The notes: generated from the sequence alone by a model not told the origin. A stretch of DNA of 64,000 bases from Budorcas taxicolor (GCF_023091745.1 NC_068913.1:13782001-13846000); one strand, 5' to 3'; shown: positions 51,501 through 57,820, counted from the stretch's first letter. Program-made: numbers and translations.

Positions 51501-51757
51501 GCCAATATCACATATGGCTGGCAGCAGACACAAGGGGTATCTTGGTACTCATACCTGGAAACCCTATGCTCAACATTATTGTCAGCACTTTCATATTTGT
51601 TTGTGTGGCACATGAAATTTCTCAGATCACTAATGATCTTGCACAGATTATTATTCCTAAAGATAACTCATCTCTGTTCAAAAGATTGGCATGTATAGCT
51701 GCATTTTTTTGTGGACTCCTCGTCTTATCATCCATTCAAGATAAATCAAGACATTAG
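6620..51757 (+). CDS. CASD1: CASD1, sialic acid O-acetyltransferase (exons 2-18; exon 1 outside the window)
   Basis: CASD1 moves an acetyl group from acetyl-CoA to CMP-sialic acid in the Golgi, which gives 9-O-acetylated sialoglycans and gangliosides. Seventeen exons with AG/GT borders join in one frame: 2261 coding bases including the TAG stop. With the known 44 residues of exon 1 this makes exactly 797 residues, the length of the human protein. The lumenal SGNH/GDSL half is in exons 2-7: nucleophile Ser94 in GDSRIRQ (exon 3), and Asp270 and His273 in the motif DGLH (exon 7). Five N-glycosylation sequons are visible there (Asn46, 141, 175, 187, 241). The second half (exons 8-18) is a chain of hydrophobic segments typical of an acyltransferase-3-like membrane domain. 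No frameshift or early stop was seen. The numbering and the missing exon 1 rest on recalled human CASD1; the exon joins are read directly. Confidence 0.97.
7251..7371 (+). CDS. CASD1: CASD1 exon 3, catalytic serine
   Basis: The acceptor is tttcag and the donor gtaaaa. One base completes Ser77, then 40 codons follow (78-117). The exon carries the SGNH block I motif AFIGDSRIRQLF with the nucleophile Ser94, which forms the acetyl-enzyme intermediate in the human enzyme. The intron before it is only 534 bases; the one after it is about 11.7 kb. Confidence 0.97.
8516..9626 (-). mobile_element. BovB LINE, 3' 1.1 kb with reverse transcriptase remnant
   Basis: On the minus strand a frame at 9577-9209 carries the RT catalytic block FRYADDTTLMAE. 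A second frame at 9191-8673 continues into the C-terminal part (CLGSKITADGDCSHE, YGCESWTVKKAERRR). A frameshift near 9200 splits them and the 5' part is missing, so the copy is dead. The left end shows the (cagtt)n tail typical of BovB. Confidence 0.92.
10840..12480 (+). mobile_element. old L1 fragments, sense
   Basis: Sequence at about 10840-11030 (gacattttaaaataaacaac) and 12180-12420 (ctacatagaaaatcccaaag, ttgtactgactcaataaagc) resembles L1 ORF2 in sense direction. It is diverged, split by A/T-rich simple sequence and by a Bov-tA. Boundaries are approximate. Confidence 0.5.
11990..12160 (+). mobile_element. Bov-tA SINE, 5'-truncated
   Basis: Matches Bov-tA from ctcaatccctgggttgggaa through ggagcctggtgggctacag to the tail. 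The tRNA-like head is missing. Confidence 0.85.
12520..13535 (-). mobile_element. L1 ORF2 3' region, inverted part of a likely twin-primed L1
   Basis: Antisense L1 sequence (gatttgcacttctctaataa, ttctttggagagatgtctgt). It is interrupted at 12964-13301 by a Bov-tA dimer. It directly abuts a sense L1 piece that starts where this one would continue. Confidence 0.8.
12964..13301 (-). mobile_element. dimeric Bov-tA SINE nested in L1
   Basis: Two Bov-tA-like units in reverse orientation, each with the ending gattctttaccagctgag or a variant. It is bounded by the exact duplication agtttgatt at 12955-12963 and 13302-13310, a piece of the host L1. Confidence 0.92.
13540..13770 (+). mobile_element. L1 3' segment, sense part of the same element
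   Basis: It reads gcagcactgttcacaataac, ggaagcaacctaaatgccca and taagtgaagtaagtcagaaa, all from the end of L1 ORF2 and the 3' UTR in sense. It follows the inverted segment with no gap. The terminal 3' end and tail are lost. Confidence 0.75.
14376..14414 (+). repeat. CA/TA dinucleotide repeat
   Basis: A (CA)n run passes directly into (TA)n. It sits at the left edge of the antisense L1 block. Confidence 0.88.
15910..16097 (+). mobile_element. BovB 3' fragment nested in an L1 5' UTR
   Basis: 5'-truncated BovB 3' end in sense (gactcattggaaaagagcct, gagttggtgatggacaggga, tail gaactgaactg). It is bounded by an exact 14-base duplication ctgctaatgagtgg at 15896-15909 and 16098-16111. Confidence 0.95.
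17631..17734 (+). mobile_element. Bov-tA SINE, 5'-truncated
   Basis: Bov-tA 3' half (ggaaatggcaacccactgca, gagcctggtgggctgctg) bounded by aagtact at 17624-17630 and 17735-17741. Confidence 0.88.
17800..18025 (+). mobile_element. L1 3' UTR fragment, sense
   Basis: Matches the ruminant L1 3' end (cagacttacggttaccaggg, ttgctatacacctgaagcta) and stops near a T-rich run. Confidence 0.7.
19059..19103 (+). CDS. CASD1: CASD1 exon 4 (45 bases)
   Basis: This small exon of 15 codons (residues 118-132) lies between acceptor ggtag and donor gtaagt and reads HGNIPFEDKSASVKV. It is flanked by phase 0 introns, so skipping it would not shift the frame. It is too short to be seen as an ORF and was found by following the protein frame from exon 3. 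Confidence 0.94.
19330..20190 (+). repeat. L2 LINE 3' region, split by a Bov-tA
   Basis: L2-like sequence (gtgccttctaggtcctgaga before the SINE; agcattccaagagccgaagg and gggatgtggcaagatcagat after it). It is old and diverged. Lies within introns 4 (between exons 4 and 5). Confidence 0.6.
19470..19673 (-). mobile_element. Bov-tA SINE
   Basis: Reverse-orientation copy from agtcgctcagttgtgtctga to ctgagccaccagggaagc, near full length. It splits an older L2. Confidence 0.9.
20298..20360 (+). CDS. CASD1: CASD1 exon 5 (63 bases)
   Basis: Twenty-one codons (133-153) lie between acceptor tcttag and donor gtctgt. The exon contains the sequon Asn141-Gly-Ser and the stretch KQCIKVWTE of the lumenal SGNH domain. 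Both flanking introns are phase 0. The donor departs from the usual gtaagt. Confidence 0.94.
20607..20730 (-). mobile_element. Bov-tA SINE, partial
   Basis: Reverse copy (gctcagtcatggtcagctct, aaatactggagtaggttgcc) without the tRNA-like head. Confidence 0.85.
21810..23200 (+). repeat. L2-like ancient repeat
   Basis: Two stretches resemble L2 ends (ccagtctcagccctccagga; ttaggcctcaggctaaacac; gttcctgtcctcaaagagct). Family and limits are uncertain because of strong divergence. Confidence 0.4.
23675..23867 (-). mobile_element. Bov-tA SINE, diverged
   Basis: Reverse copy (gtgctcagttgtgtctctgc, ggtggattctttaccactga, gggaagcc end) with small internal deletions. Confidence 0.87.
24184..24870 (-). 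mobile_element. BovB LINE 3' fragment
   Basis: The 3' end is on the left (gtccagtcgctcagtcatgt). The minus strand shows broken frames with MYGCESWTLKKAEH and GGSIISADGDCSHE, the C-terminal part of the BovB ORF. It carries more changes than the 8.5 kb copy. Confidence 0.9.
25115..25159 (+). CDS. CASD1: CASD1 exon 6 (45 bases)
   Basis: Fifteen codons (154-168) read DSVTKPHVIVAGAAT, between acceptor ttcag and donor gtaagt. The hydrophobic strand VIVAGAAT is a core strand of the SGNH fold. Both introns are phase 0, so the exon could be skipped in frame. Confidence 0.95.
25605..25728 (+). CDS. CASD1: CASD1 exon 7a region (exon 7 of the gene)
   Basis: Forty-one codons (169-209) plus the first base of Asp210 lie between acceptor cttag and donor gtaaaa. 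The exon starts at WSIKIHNGSS and ends at SDVYWVLQ. It carries sequons at Asn175 and Asn187. The preceding intron is only 445 bases. Counting from exon 2, this is the sixth exon in the window. Confidence 0.96.
25729..26899 (+). other. CASD1: CASD1 intron 7
   Basis: AT-rich sequence of 1171 bases. No repeat or gene recognised. Confidence 0.7.
26900..27114 (+). CDS. CASD1: CASD1 exon 8, catalytic Asp and His
   Basis: Two bases complete Asp210, then 71 codons follow (211-281), between acceptor tgcag and donor gtaaga. The stretch ESLDGLHLPESS holds Asp270 and His273 of the catalytic triad (SGNH block V, DxxH). There is a sequon at Asn241. The end of the lumenal catalytic domain is near here. Confidence 0.97.
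27181..27420 (+). mobile_element. BovB LINE 3' fragment
   Basis: Sense copy (ctttggccacctcatgcgaa, ggatggcatcaccgactcga) with tail gcaactgaactgaattg. It begins 66 bases after the exon 8 donor. Confidence 0.9.
28614..28635. repeat. perfect 22-base palindrome
   Basis: The sequence equals its own reverse complement, with an (AT)n centre and gtttc/gaaac arms. It lies 267 bases before the exon 9 acceptor. Confidence 0.85.
28902..29324 (+). CDS. CASD1: CASD1 exon 9, start of the membrane domain
   Basis: This is the largest exon at 423 bases, 141 codons (282-422), between acceptor cacag and donor gtaaga. A clear membrane helix at about residues 315-333 (LAACFFTLSIIGYLIFYII) is followed by a charged loop (HRNAHRKNK, ESGEEKK). 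Further hydrophobic segments lie near LGLIMAYFYM and FFIPIIYILVLGVF. This marks the switch from the lumenal domain to the multi-span acyltransferase domain. Confidence 0.97.
29325..30359 (+). other. CASD1: CASD1 intron 9
   Basis: 1035 bases, AT-rich. No repeat or gene recognised. Confidence 0.7.
30360..30449 (+). CDS. CASD1: CASD1 exon 10
   Basis: Thirty codons (423-452) lie between acceptor cacag and donor gtaagt, with both introns phase 0. The segment WMQLVILIYHISGAST is a membrane helix with a histidine, in the style of acyltransferase-3 family proteins. The frame joins exon 9 at TKE/TKV without change. Confidence 0.96.
31641..31910 (+). CDS. unrecognised 89-codon ORF in a GC-rich intronic island; possible retrocopy or small gene
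   Basis: An ATG-started frame (G at -3) encodes 89 residues and ends in TAG. It lies in CASD1 intron 10 in the same direction. One hydrophobic segment is visible at about residues 13-29 (WGCAAVICVFVTAVTLL), followed by a basic, polar tail (RRCSWRGPRKFKQ, then RARLQARFRSWDEF). This looks like a small single-pass membrane protein. The ORF is GC-rich with several CpGs, quite unlike the flanking AT-rich intron. An ATTAAA at 32033-32038 is followed 17 bases later by an A-rich tract (about 32055-32090), as expected of a retrocopied mRNA. No matching target-site duplication was found by eye. I do not recognise the protein. It may be a processed pseudogene with an open frame, a real small gene, or chance in an old GC-rich insert. 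Confidence 0.35.
   Translation: MLKAEGEAHLLNWGCAAVICVFVTAVTLLRRCSWRGPRKFKQLWESPGSKRDPEQDDGKMGRARLQARFRSWDEFSEFSKKQANTNIQS
32033..32090 (+). other. ATTAAA signal plus A-rich tract
   Basis: ATTAAA at 32033-32038 and an A-rich run from 32055 (A blocks broken by single G or C) sit downstream of the 89-codon ORF. The arrangement resembles a decayed poly(A) tail of a retroposed transcript, though an A-rich simple repeat cannot be ruled out. Confidence 0.4.
33558..33880. repeat. hAT-Charlie type non-autonomous DNA element remnant
   Basis: The left end reads aagctgtccattttgg and the right end ttgtacagcactg. These are similar to the terminal inverted repeats of the mammalian hAT-Charlie group. The inner ggccattgagcacttgaagt is a familiar signature of one such family. 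The exact family is not certain. Confidence 0.5.
35365..35552 (+). repeat. MIR SINE
   Basis: It matches the MIR order: gcgcttcacatttattgtca, cagtttagaaaactctaaag, gtcacataactgttagaacc, ttccagagtctac. Confidence 0.7.
35691..35810 (+). CDS. CASD1: CASD1 exon 11
   Basis: Forty codons (453-492) lie between acceptor ccacag and donor gtagga. It encodes a membrane segment (HIRVLVAAYLFQTGYGHFSY) followed by a loop with WVKGDFG. Both introns are phase 0. The intron before it (30450-35690) holds the GC-rich ORF described separately. Confidence 0.96.
36063..36128 (-). mobile_element. BovB 3' scrap
   Basis: Sixty-odd bases of the BovB 3' end (gttcagtcgcgtccgactct, catgccaggcctccctg). It is cut off far earlier than the other copies. 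Confidence 0.8.
36185..36720 (+). repeat. MIR SINE split by a Bov-tA dimer
   Basis: MIR sequence runs to gaggttaaataatttgccta at 36338 and resumes at gtcacatagtaagtgataaa at 36651. This continues the MIR consensus across the insertion. Confidence 0.75.
36338..36645 (+). mobile_element. dimeric Bov-tA SINE nested in MIR
   Basis: Two heads are visible in tandem (gcttccctgatagctcagtt and cctcccttgtggctcagctg), with one shared 3' end (gacatgactgagcgactttc). Confidence 0.9.
37190..37346 (+). CDS. CASD1: CASD1 exon 12
   Basis: Fifty-two codons (493-544) plus one base of Gly545 lie between acceptor aatag and donor gtaaat. Two hydrophobic stretches are visible (FLVVVLCIVM and VPLVTVWFMVIYVTLALW), separated by DRPYQFYY, a charged and aromatic loop. 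Confidence 0.96.
37347..38742 (+). other. CASD1: CASD1 intron 12
   Basis: It contains a GT microsatellite at 37709-37760. Otherwise AT-rich with nothing recognised. Confidence 0.7.
37709..37760 (+). repeat. GT microsatellite, interrupted
   Basis: A GT/GC-mixed start passes into a pure (GT)10 run that ends at 37760. Likely length-polymorphic. Confidence 0.9.
38743..38822 (+). CDS. CASD1: CASD1 exon 13
   Basis: Two bases complete Gly545, then 26 codons follow (546-571), between acceptor cttag and donor gtttgt. It is almost entirely one membrane helix (LLLKLAFLLLCICFLAYS). Confidence 0.95.
39515..39557 (+). repeat. GT microsatellite
   Basis: A (TG)n run of about 43 bases with one TATG interruption near its start. 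Likely length-polymorphic. Confidence 0.92.
39740..40008 (-). mobile_element. dimeric Bov-tA SINE
   Basis: Reverse orientation, starting with (ctg)n aagtcgcttcagtcg. Two units are joined by aaaagtgaaaagtgaaagtg. It is one of two copies of this dimer type in the window. Confidence 0.92.
41306..41407 (+). CDS. CASD1: CASD1 exon 14
   Basis: Thirty-four codons (572-605) lie between acceptor ctcag and donor gtatgt, with phase 0 introns on both sides. The sequence is polar and rich in Trp, with KGNVYEWWFRWRLDRY, and is probably a loop or re-entrant segment between helices. Confidence 0.96.
41784..41886 (-). mobile_element. Bov-tA SINE, partial
   Basis: Reverse partial copy (ctaagtcgtgtccgactctt, cagcccaccaggctccactg). 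It adjoins an L1 fragment. Confidence 0.85.
41890..42065 (-). mobile_element. L1 3' fragment, antisense
   Basis: Antisense L1 (ggccgagtaatgttccgttg, ttaggttgcttccatgtcct) from late ORF2 or the 3' UTR. It lies between exons 14 and 15. Confidence 0.75.
42345..42485 (+). CDS. CASD1: CASD1 exon 15
   Basis: Forty-seven codons (606-652) lie between acceptor ttcag and donor gtaagt. A helix with MLFAFIYLAL is followed by the basic loop QKRQILSEGKGEP and a second helix, ISNFLLFISVVSFL. Confidence 0.96.
42904..43113 (+). mobile_element. CHR-type tRNA-derived SINE
   Basis: Head ggacttccctggcagtccag, internal ccaatgcaggaggtgtgagt, and an A-rich end. A 9-base duplication atgaagtat at 42895-42903 and 43114-43122 bounds it. 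It ends about 90 bases before the exon 16 acceptor. Confidence 0.88.
43209..43286 (+). CDS. CASD1: CASD1 exon 16
   Basis: Twenty-six codons (653-678) lie between acceptor ttttag and donor gtaatt. It encodes a hydrophilic loop with two cysteines (SSCKNKAECNELH) that may pair. Both introns are phase 0. Confidence 0.95.
43545..43960 (+). repeat. L2 LINE 3' remnants
   Basis: Two L2-like passages follow each other (gttcctgccctcagaactta; gtgtgctagatattatgctg with gtccctacccgcacagagcc). Confidence 0.55.
43961..44075 (+). mobile_element. CHR-type SINE, partial
   Basis: Starts attccctggtggtccagcag and continues cactgcagggggtgcaggtt. The 3' part is shortened. Confidence 0.8.
45303..45395 (+). CDS. 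CASD1: CASD1 exon 17
   Basis: Thirty-one codons (679-709) lie between acceptor ctttag and donor gttagt. The exon begins with the helix ILAFILIRNIPG and ends at AWFGKISLE. The 6.1 kb intron that follows is mostly antisense L1. Confidence 0.96.
46060..46600 (-). mobile_element. L1 3' UTR and end of ORF2, antisense
   Basis: Matches the antisense ruminant L1 3' end (ggtaactaaccataagtttg, tgacttgt-like region, ttaggttgcttctgtgtctt). It is followed by early ORF2 sequence, so most of ORF2 is missing here. A short (AC)n run is included at 46412-46430. Confidence 0.7.
46600..49600 (-). mobile_element. L1 5' half: 5' UTR, ORF1 and early ORF2, antisense
   Basis: Early ORF2-like sequence at about 46640-47060 (ggagcatttagtccactaac) is followed by the ORF1 region at about 47060-48330. 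A GC-rich 5' UTR lies at about 48330-49600 (ctatggtcttggaggtctat). No long open frame survives on the minus strand. Confidence 0.7.
49600..51375 (-). mobile_element. L1 3' UTR and ORF2 3' two-thirds, antisense
   Basis: A short ORF2 piece (49600-49740) is followed by the L1 3' UTR (ggaatatagttgatttacca at about 49757). It then runs back through ORF2 (ttgatttgcatttctctaat, tttatagtgcctgatcttac). It ends near 51375, about 115 bases before exon 18. Confidence 0.78.
51491..51757 (+). CDS. CASD1: CASD1 exon 18, C-terminus and stop
   Basis: The acceptor is ttccag. The exon encodes 88 codons (710-797) and TAG. It opens with LFICQYHIWLAADTRG, whose His716 lies in a conserved-looking membrane motif. 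Two further hydrophobic stretches follow (MLNIIVSTFIFVCVAH and LACIAAFFCGLLVLSSI). The protein ends DKSRH. The L1 block of the last intron stops about 115 bases before this acceptor. Confidence 0.97.
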   Translation: MFICQYHIWLAADTRGILVLIPGNPMLNIIVSTFIFVCVAHEISQITNDLAQIIIPKDNSSLFKRLACIAAFFCGLLVLSSIQDKSRH

Positions 51758-51849
51758 GATTCTAAGAACTTAAAACTCTTCAGATTAACTTTGAATCTAC
51801 CTAGAGGAGAACAGCATCTATCTGGAGATGTATTGTAAATGTATATGTA

Positions 51850-51855
51850 AATAAA
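51850..51855 (+). promoter_or_regulatory. CASD1: possible proximal poly(A) signal of CASD1
   Basis: AATAAA lies 93 bases after the stop codon, with a GT-rich stretch just after it. If used it would give a 3' UTR of only about 110-120 bases. Use cannot be judged from sequence. Confidence 0.4.
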
Positions 51856-52901
51856 ATTTGTGTGGCAAGAAGATAGCTCAGTGACATCTGTTGAACACGT
51901 GTGGTTGTATATTTTGGAAATGTACATATACAGTGTGAAATACTGAAGAAGATTGAAGCAGAGTGCATTGTATAGGATTGCATGTGAAAAGTCTTTCCTA
52001 CTGGATCTGCATTTCCATTTATAAGTGATTTTAAGTCAACATATGAAGGCAGGGAAATAACTACCTTTCCAGTAAAAAATACAGATAATTTAATTAGCTT
52101 AGTAACACCACTGAGTGTTTTGATATTTACTAAATTTATGGTAATAAAAATTATATGCACCTATATTCATCATTGAACTTCCTACTTCATCGAAAACTTT
52201 CTTACTCAAGAAAGATTGCAGTGTTGTTTCCTTATATGTGCAATGATGTGGAATGACAAACAATATCTTTTATTGTTCATGTTCTGATATTATGTTTCCT
52301 GATATGATTTTTCTTCCTAACTGTGGTTTTCAGGTATATAAGCCTAAAATCTTTGTACACTTTGTCCCAGAGTTGTTCTAGGCTTGATGACAGGGTTTTG
52401 TCATTGATGCTATTGTAGCTTTTTATAAAAAGCCAAATTTTCTTTCCAGTCCAAACATGCACCTGTTTCCTTTCCTTAAGCTGCACCAGTGTAATGCCAG
52501 TTACCCTGTGGAGGCATCACATATGCTTTCCCCCATCTAATTAGTTTTTGTATATTATTTCCAATGTTTGGAAGCTCTTTATAACATTTTGGTATTTCCT
52601 ATTACTCCCTCCTATTTTTTAAAAAAATATTTATCAATCTAAATGTGTGCAGTGTAGTAAAGATTCAAGATATGTTTGAGATGTATAAGTAGAATTTTAA
52701 GTAAACTGGTCACCTTGGGCAATGTTTGTTTTTGGTTCTGTTACAGGCTTAACTGTTAGAGGTATAAATTTATTTATCTGTTGTACAGATTTGATTATAG
52801 ATTTTAATGTTTTAAAAATTGCACTTGTTTGCTGTTACTGTGTATGGGGTAAAATATTTTTTGTTCATGGTATATGAAAATATGGAATAATTTAAACAGT
52901 A

Positions 52902-52907
52902 AATAAA
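52902..52907 (+). promoter_or_regulatory. CASD1: likely main poly(A) signal of CASD1
   Basis: An AATAAA is followed 20-30 bases later by TG/T-rich sequence (tctgtggatgcttatttttg), the usual downstream element. The copy at 51850-51855, just past the stop and also followed by a TG-rich run (tttgtgtgg), could give a much shorter 3' UTR. Confidence 0.6.
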
Positions 52908-54106
52908 CATTCTGTGGATGCTTATTTTTGTATTGTAAAGTATCAATTAAACTATGTGGTTTTTTTAAAAGCTGGATCCATTAATGATTGGTTCAAATGT
53001 CTTATAATTCATTTCCTCAGTTTAAATTTACTTTTTTAACCTCTGAGCATATATGGGTAAGTCACAGTGATAGTTAAAGAATAATTTAGTTATCAGTGCT
53101 TTAGAGGGTAATCTGCCCTTTCTACTCATGAGTTAAAACATTGTTTTATTAGTAATGTTACTTGAAGATTTAAAAATTGGAGTATTTCTTTAGCACTGGA
53201 TTTATGTGTTAATGATATATTTCCATTAATTGAGGAGTGTCTCTCAAACAGATGTGTGTTCTTTCTTTTTCTCTCTTCTTCTGCCCTTACTTAGTCTTTT
53301 GACATTTCCCAGATAGACAATTGTAATGATTCATTGCTCTGCTTCCTAGACCGCAGGCTTATAAGTAGAGAATAGTATAGTTATAAATCAAAAACTTCCA
53401 AGTACTGTGATCACATCATTCTTGCTAGTGTGGCTTGCCAGTGAGTAGAGTGCGTTTTAATTTAGCTTGTAAGTTTCATCACCTGAGAAAGATTCTTCCT
53501 GATGAAACAACTGAAAAAAAATGATGACTAGTATTTGTTTTTTAGAAGCATTTATATCTTCTAATAGTGATACCCAAGTGAATATAAGTTTTCTTCCCTA
53601 TTTGAACTCAAGCCTAAAACTTAACTGGTGAGCCCTATTTCTTCACATGTTTTCATTTAATGTATATATAAAATAAAACAGTGACAGATAAAAATTTTTT
53701 TAATTACATTTCTGATTGAAATATTCTATTTGTATTTGATTTTTTTAATGAGTCTTTACTGATAAGAGGTTGTTGTGCTCTAAGTTGCCACAATGTTAGC
53801 ATCTATGTATGGTATATTTTAATATTTTTTCTGCATTGACTCACATAATGATTGTGTGCATTACTCAATCATACCATTCTGCAGAGAAAGATGTTTAACA
53901 GAATATTTAGATATGCTAAAATTTAGAGAAAATCACAGGTTCTGTGAAACCCAGAATTTCTATAAATTACATCACGTTGAAAAATCTGTCCTCTGGCTTC
54001 AAAAGGCACTTGCCTTACTCAGTCTACCCCAGTCCTCCCCTGTTGCCTTTGTCAAACCTTCCCATTTGTATGAATAACCAAAATAGCATTAAAAATTCAG
54101 AGCCTT

Positions 54107-56420
54107 GTGATACACCATATTAACAAATAGAAAGATAAAAACCATGTGATAATCTCAATAGATGCAGAAAAAGCCTTTGACAAAATTCAGCACCCATTTA
54201 TGATTAAAGCTCTTCAAAACATGGACATAGAAAGACCCTACCTCAACATAGTAAAGACCATATGTGATAAGCCTACAGCAAACATTATTCTCAGTGGTGA
54301 AAAACTGAAAGCATTTCCCCTAAGATCAGGAACAAGACAAGGGTGTCCACCTTCCCTACTATTATTCAACATAGTTCTGGAAGTCCTAGTTATAGCAATC
54401 AGAGAAGAAAAAGAAAAGGAATCCAGATTGGAAAAGAAGTGAAGCGCTCACTGTTTGCAGATGACATGATACTGTACATAGAAAACCTGAAAGACAGTGT
54501 CAGAAAATTACTAGAGCTAATCAGTGAATTTAGCAAAGTTTCAGGATACAAAATCAATACACAGAAACCACTTGCATTTCTATACACTAACAGTGAAAAA
54601 TCAGAAAGAGAAATTAAGGAATCAATCCCATTCACCATTGCAACAAAAAGAAATATCTAGGAATAAACTTGCCTAAGGAGACAAAAGAACTGTACACAAA
54701 AAATTATAAGACACTAATGAAAGAAACCAAAGATGACATAAACAGATGGAGAGATATCCCATGTTCCTGGGTAGGAAGAATCAATATTGTGAAAATGATT
54801 ATACTGCCAAATGCAATCTGCAGATTCAATGTGATCCCTATCAAATTACCAATGACATTTTTCTCAGAACTAGAACAACAAATTTTACAATTCATACAGA
54901 AACACAAAAGACCTTGAATAGCCAAAACAGTCTTCAGAAAGAAGAATGGAACTGGGGGAATCAACCACCCTGACTTCAAATTATACTACAAAGCTACAGT
55001 CATCAAGACAATGTGGTATTGGCACAAAAACAGAAATATAGAACAATGGAATAAGACAGAAAGCCAAGAAATAAACCCATGCACCTAGGGGTACCTTATT
55101 TTTGACAAAGGAGTCAAGAATATACAATGGGGCCAAGACAGCCTCTTCAATAAGTGGTGCTGGGGAAACTGGGCAGCTATATGTAAAATAAATTTGAACA
55201 CTTCATAACACCATACACAAAGATAAACTCAAAATAGATTAAAGACCTAAATGTAAGACCAGAAATTATAAAACTCTTGGAGGAAAATGTAGGCAGAACT
55301 CTCAAAGCAAGATCCTCTATGACCCATCTCCTAGAGTAAAAGAAATAAACAAGTGGGACCTGGTTAAATTTAAAAGCTTTTGCACAGAAAAGGAAGCTAT
55401 AAGTGAGGTGAAAAGACAACCCTCAGAATGGGAGACAATGATAGCAAATGAAACAACTGACAAAGGATTAATTTCCAAAATATACAAGCAGCTCATAGAA
55501 CTCAATACCAGAAAAACACATTTCTCCAAAGAAGACAGGTGGTTAACAAACATGAAAAAACACTCAACATCACTCATTAGAGAAATGCAAATCAAAACTA
55601 CAATGAGATATCACCTCACACCAGTCAGAATGGCCATCATCAAAAAGTCAACAAGCTATAAATGCTGGAGAGGGTGTGGGGAAAAGGGACTGGTCTTGCA
55701 CTGTTGGTGGGAATATAAATTGATATAGCCACTATTGAAAATGGTATGGAGATTCCTTTAAAAGGTAGGAATAAAACAGCAATCCCACTGTTAGGCATAT
55801 ACCCTGAAGAAACCAAAAATTTAAAAGACACATGTATCCCATTGTTCATTGCAGCACTATTGACAATAGAACATGGAAGCAACCTAGATGTCCATCAACA
55901 GTTGAGTGGATAAAGAAGTCCTGGTACATACACACAGTGGAATATTACTCAGCCATAAAAAGGAACACCTTTGAGTCAGTTCTAATGAGGTGGATGAACC
56001 TAGAACCTATTATACAGAGTGAAGTAAGTCAGAAAGAGAAATATCGTATTCTAATGCAAATATGCAGAATCTAGAAAAACGGTACTGAAGAATTTACTGA
56101 CAGGGCAGCAGTGGAGAAACACATAGAGAACAGACTTATGGACATGGGGAGGGGAGGAGAGGGTGAGATGTATGGAACAAGTAACATGGAAGCTTACATT
56201 ACCACATGTAAAATAGATAGCCAACGGGAATTTGCTATGTGGCTCAGGAAACTCAAACAGGGGCTCTGTATCAGCACAGAGGGGTGGGATGGGAGGGAGA
56301 TGGGAGGGAGGTTCAAAAGGGAGAGGATATATGTATACCTGTGGCTGATTCATGTTAAGGTTTGACAGAAAACAAAATTCGATAAAGCAATTATCATTCA
56401 ATAAAAAAATTATTAAAAAT
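54107..56420 (+). mobile_element. L1, 5'-truncated, ORF2 second half and 3' end
   Basis: It starts at gtgatacaccatattaacaa and ends in an A/T-rich tail with aataaa. Frames at 54146-54442 and 54343-54660 hold RT pieces (IISIDAEKAFDKIQHPF; LFADDMILYIENLKDS) split by a frameshift, so it is inactive. Near-identical 12-base duplications lie at 54095-54106 and 56421-56432 (11 of 12 match). Confidence 0.92.
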
Positions 56421-57184
56421 ATTCAAAGCCTTCACATAAAACCATTCACTGTACCTATGAAGTGAATCCTATTACTGTAGGTGCTAGTATAATACAACAT
56501 TTCTACCCTACCATTCCATTGTAAGACAAGTTGCCAGTTAAAATTTTTTAAATGGGTGAATATTATTTCAAATGTTAGGAGGCTTTTAAGCATTGTAAAA
56601 TTAAGTTTAACAATAAGCATATATATGTTTGATTATTATATTTTTTAACTAGATTGTAAAAAATATTCAATATATGTGTGAACTATTAAGCCTATTAAAT
56701 AACCATAGGACCTAGAGTAGAACCTTCATAAAACAGACTTAATAAAAGACAGTTTGTCAAGGAACATGCAACTTCTAGGAGAATGCCTCTTCTGCCGCAG
56801 ATGGATACAAATGGGAGGGACAATCTAGTAAGCTTGAGAGCCAAATTGGAATTTTTTTTGTTTAGCAGTATTAAATCATTAGTACACTATCATTTTGACT
56901 TACAAAATGGGACTCAACAGCTTCTCTTGATTAAAACAACTTGGATAGTTACCTGCAGAATTGATTTTGACACCAAAATTCTAGATACACTCACACTTTA
57001 AATCCATTCTGATATTTTAATGAAATCCCTTCTAGTGTCCTATATACTACACATTAGAATGATAAGACTTGCTTAAAAGTTAGATTGATAAGGTAGTATA
57101 AGTAAGAGGCTATTTTCTAAGAGTAGAGTTGAATATATTATGAGGTATAAATTATCTAATAGATTAAGAAATAAGATTTAAATT

Positions 57185-57820
57185 TCTGTGCTTAAAAATA
57201 CTTCCAAACAAAAGTCCAGGACCAGATGGCTTTACAGGTGAATTGTATGAAACATTTAGAAATGCATTAACACCCTGATACCAAAACTAAACGAAGATAC
57301 CACCAAAGAAAGAAAATTACAGGCCAGTATCACTGATCAACATACAGGCAAAAATCCTCAACGAAATCCTAGCAAACCAAATCCACCAACACATTAAAAG
57401 GAACATACACCATGATCAAGCAGGATTTATCCAAGAAATGCAAGGATTCTTCAATATCTGCAAATCAGTCAGTGTGATACACCATATTAACAAATTGAAG
57501 AATAAAAACCATATGATCCTCTCAATAGATGCAGAAAAAACTTTGACAAAACTCAATACGCATTTATGATAAAAACTCTCCAGAATGTGGGCATAAAGGG
57601 AACTTAATATAATAAAGACCATATACAACAAACCCACAGCTAGCATCATTCTCAGTGGTGAAAAGCTGAAAGCATTCCCTCTAAGACTAGGAACAAGACA
57701 AGAATGTCCATTCCCTGCCACTTTTTTTCAACATATTTGGAAGTTTTAGCAACAGCAATTCAAGAAGAAAGACAAAATGGATCCAAATTAAAAAGTTAAA
57801 AAACTCACTGTTTTTATACA
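57185..57820 (+). mobile_element. L1 ORF2 middle fragment, sense
   Basis: ORF2 sequence (caaaagtccaggaccagatg, atagatgcagaaaaaacttt) overlaps in element position with the start of the 54.1 kb copy. It is therefore a separate insertion. Both ends are truncated. Confidence 0.85.

Larger units (their letters stand above)
51758..52930 (+). other. CASD1: CASD1 3' untranslated region
   Basis: AT-rich sequence follows the stop without recognisable SINE or LINE insertions, unlike its surroundings. AATAAA hexamers occur at 51850-51855, 52143-52148 and 52902-52907. The last gives a 3' UTR of about 1.17 kb. The exact cleavage site is inferred, not seen. Confidence 0.7.

Noticed and set aside
54146..54660. 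Frames with YADD-like reverse transcriptase motifs downstream of CASD1
   Set aside because: They belong to a 5'-truncated L1 with target duplications and a frameshift, so not a host gene or a virus.
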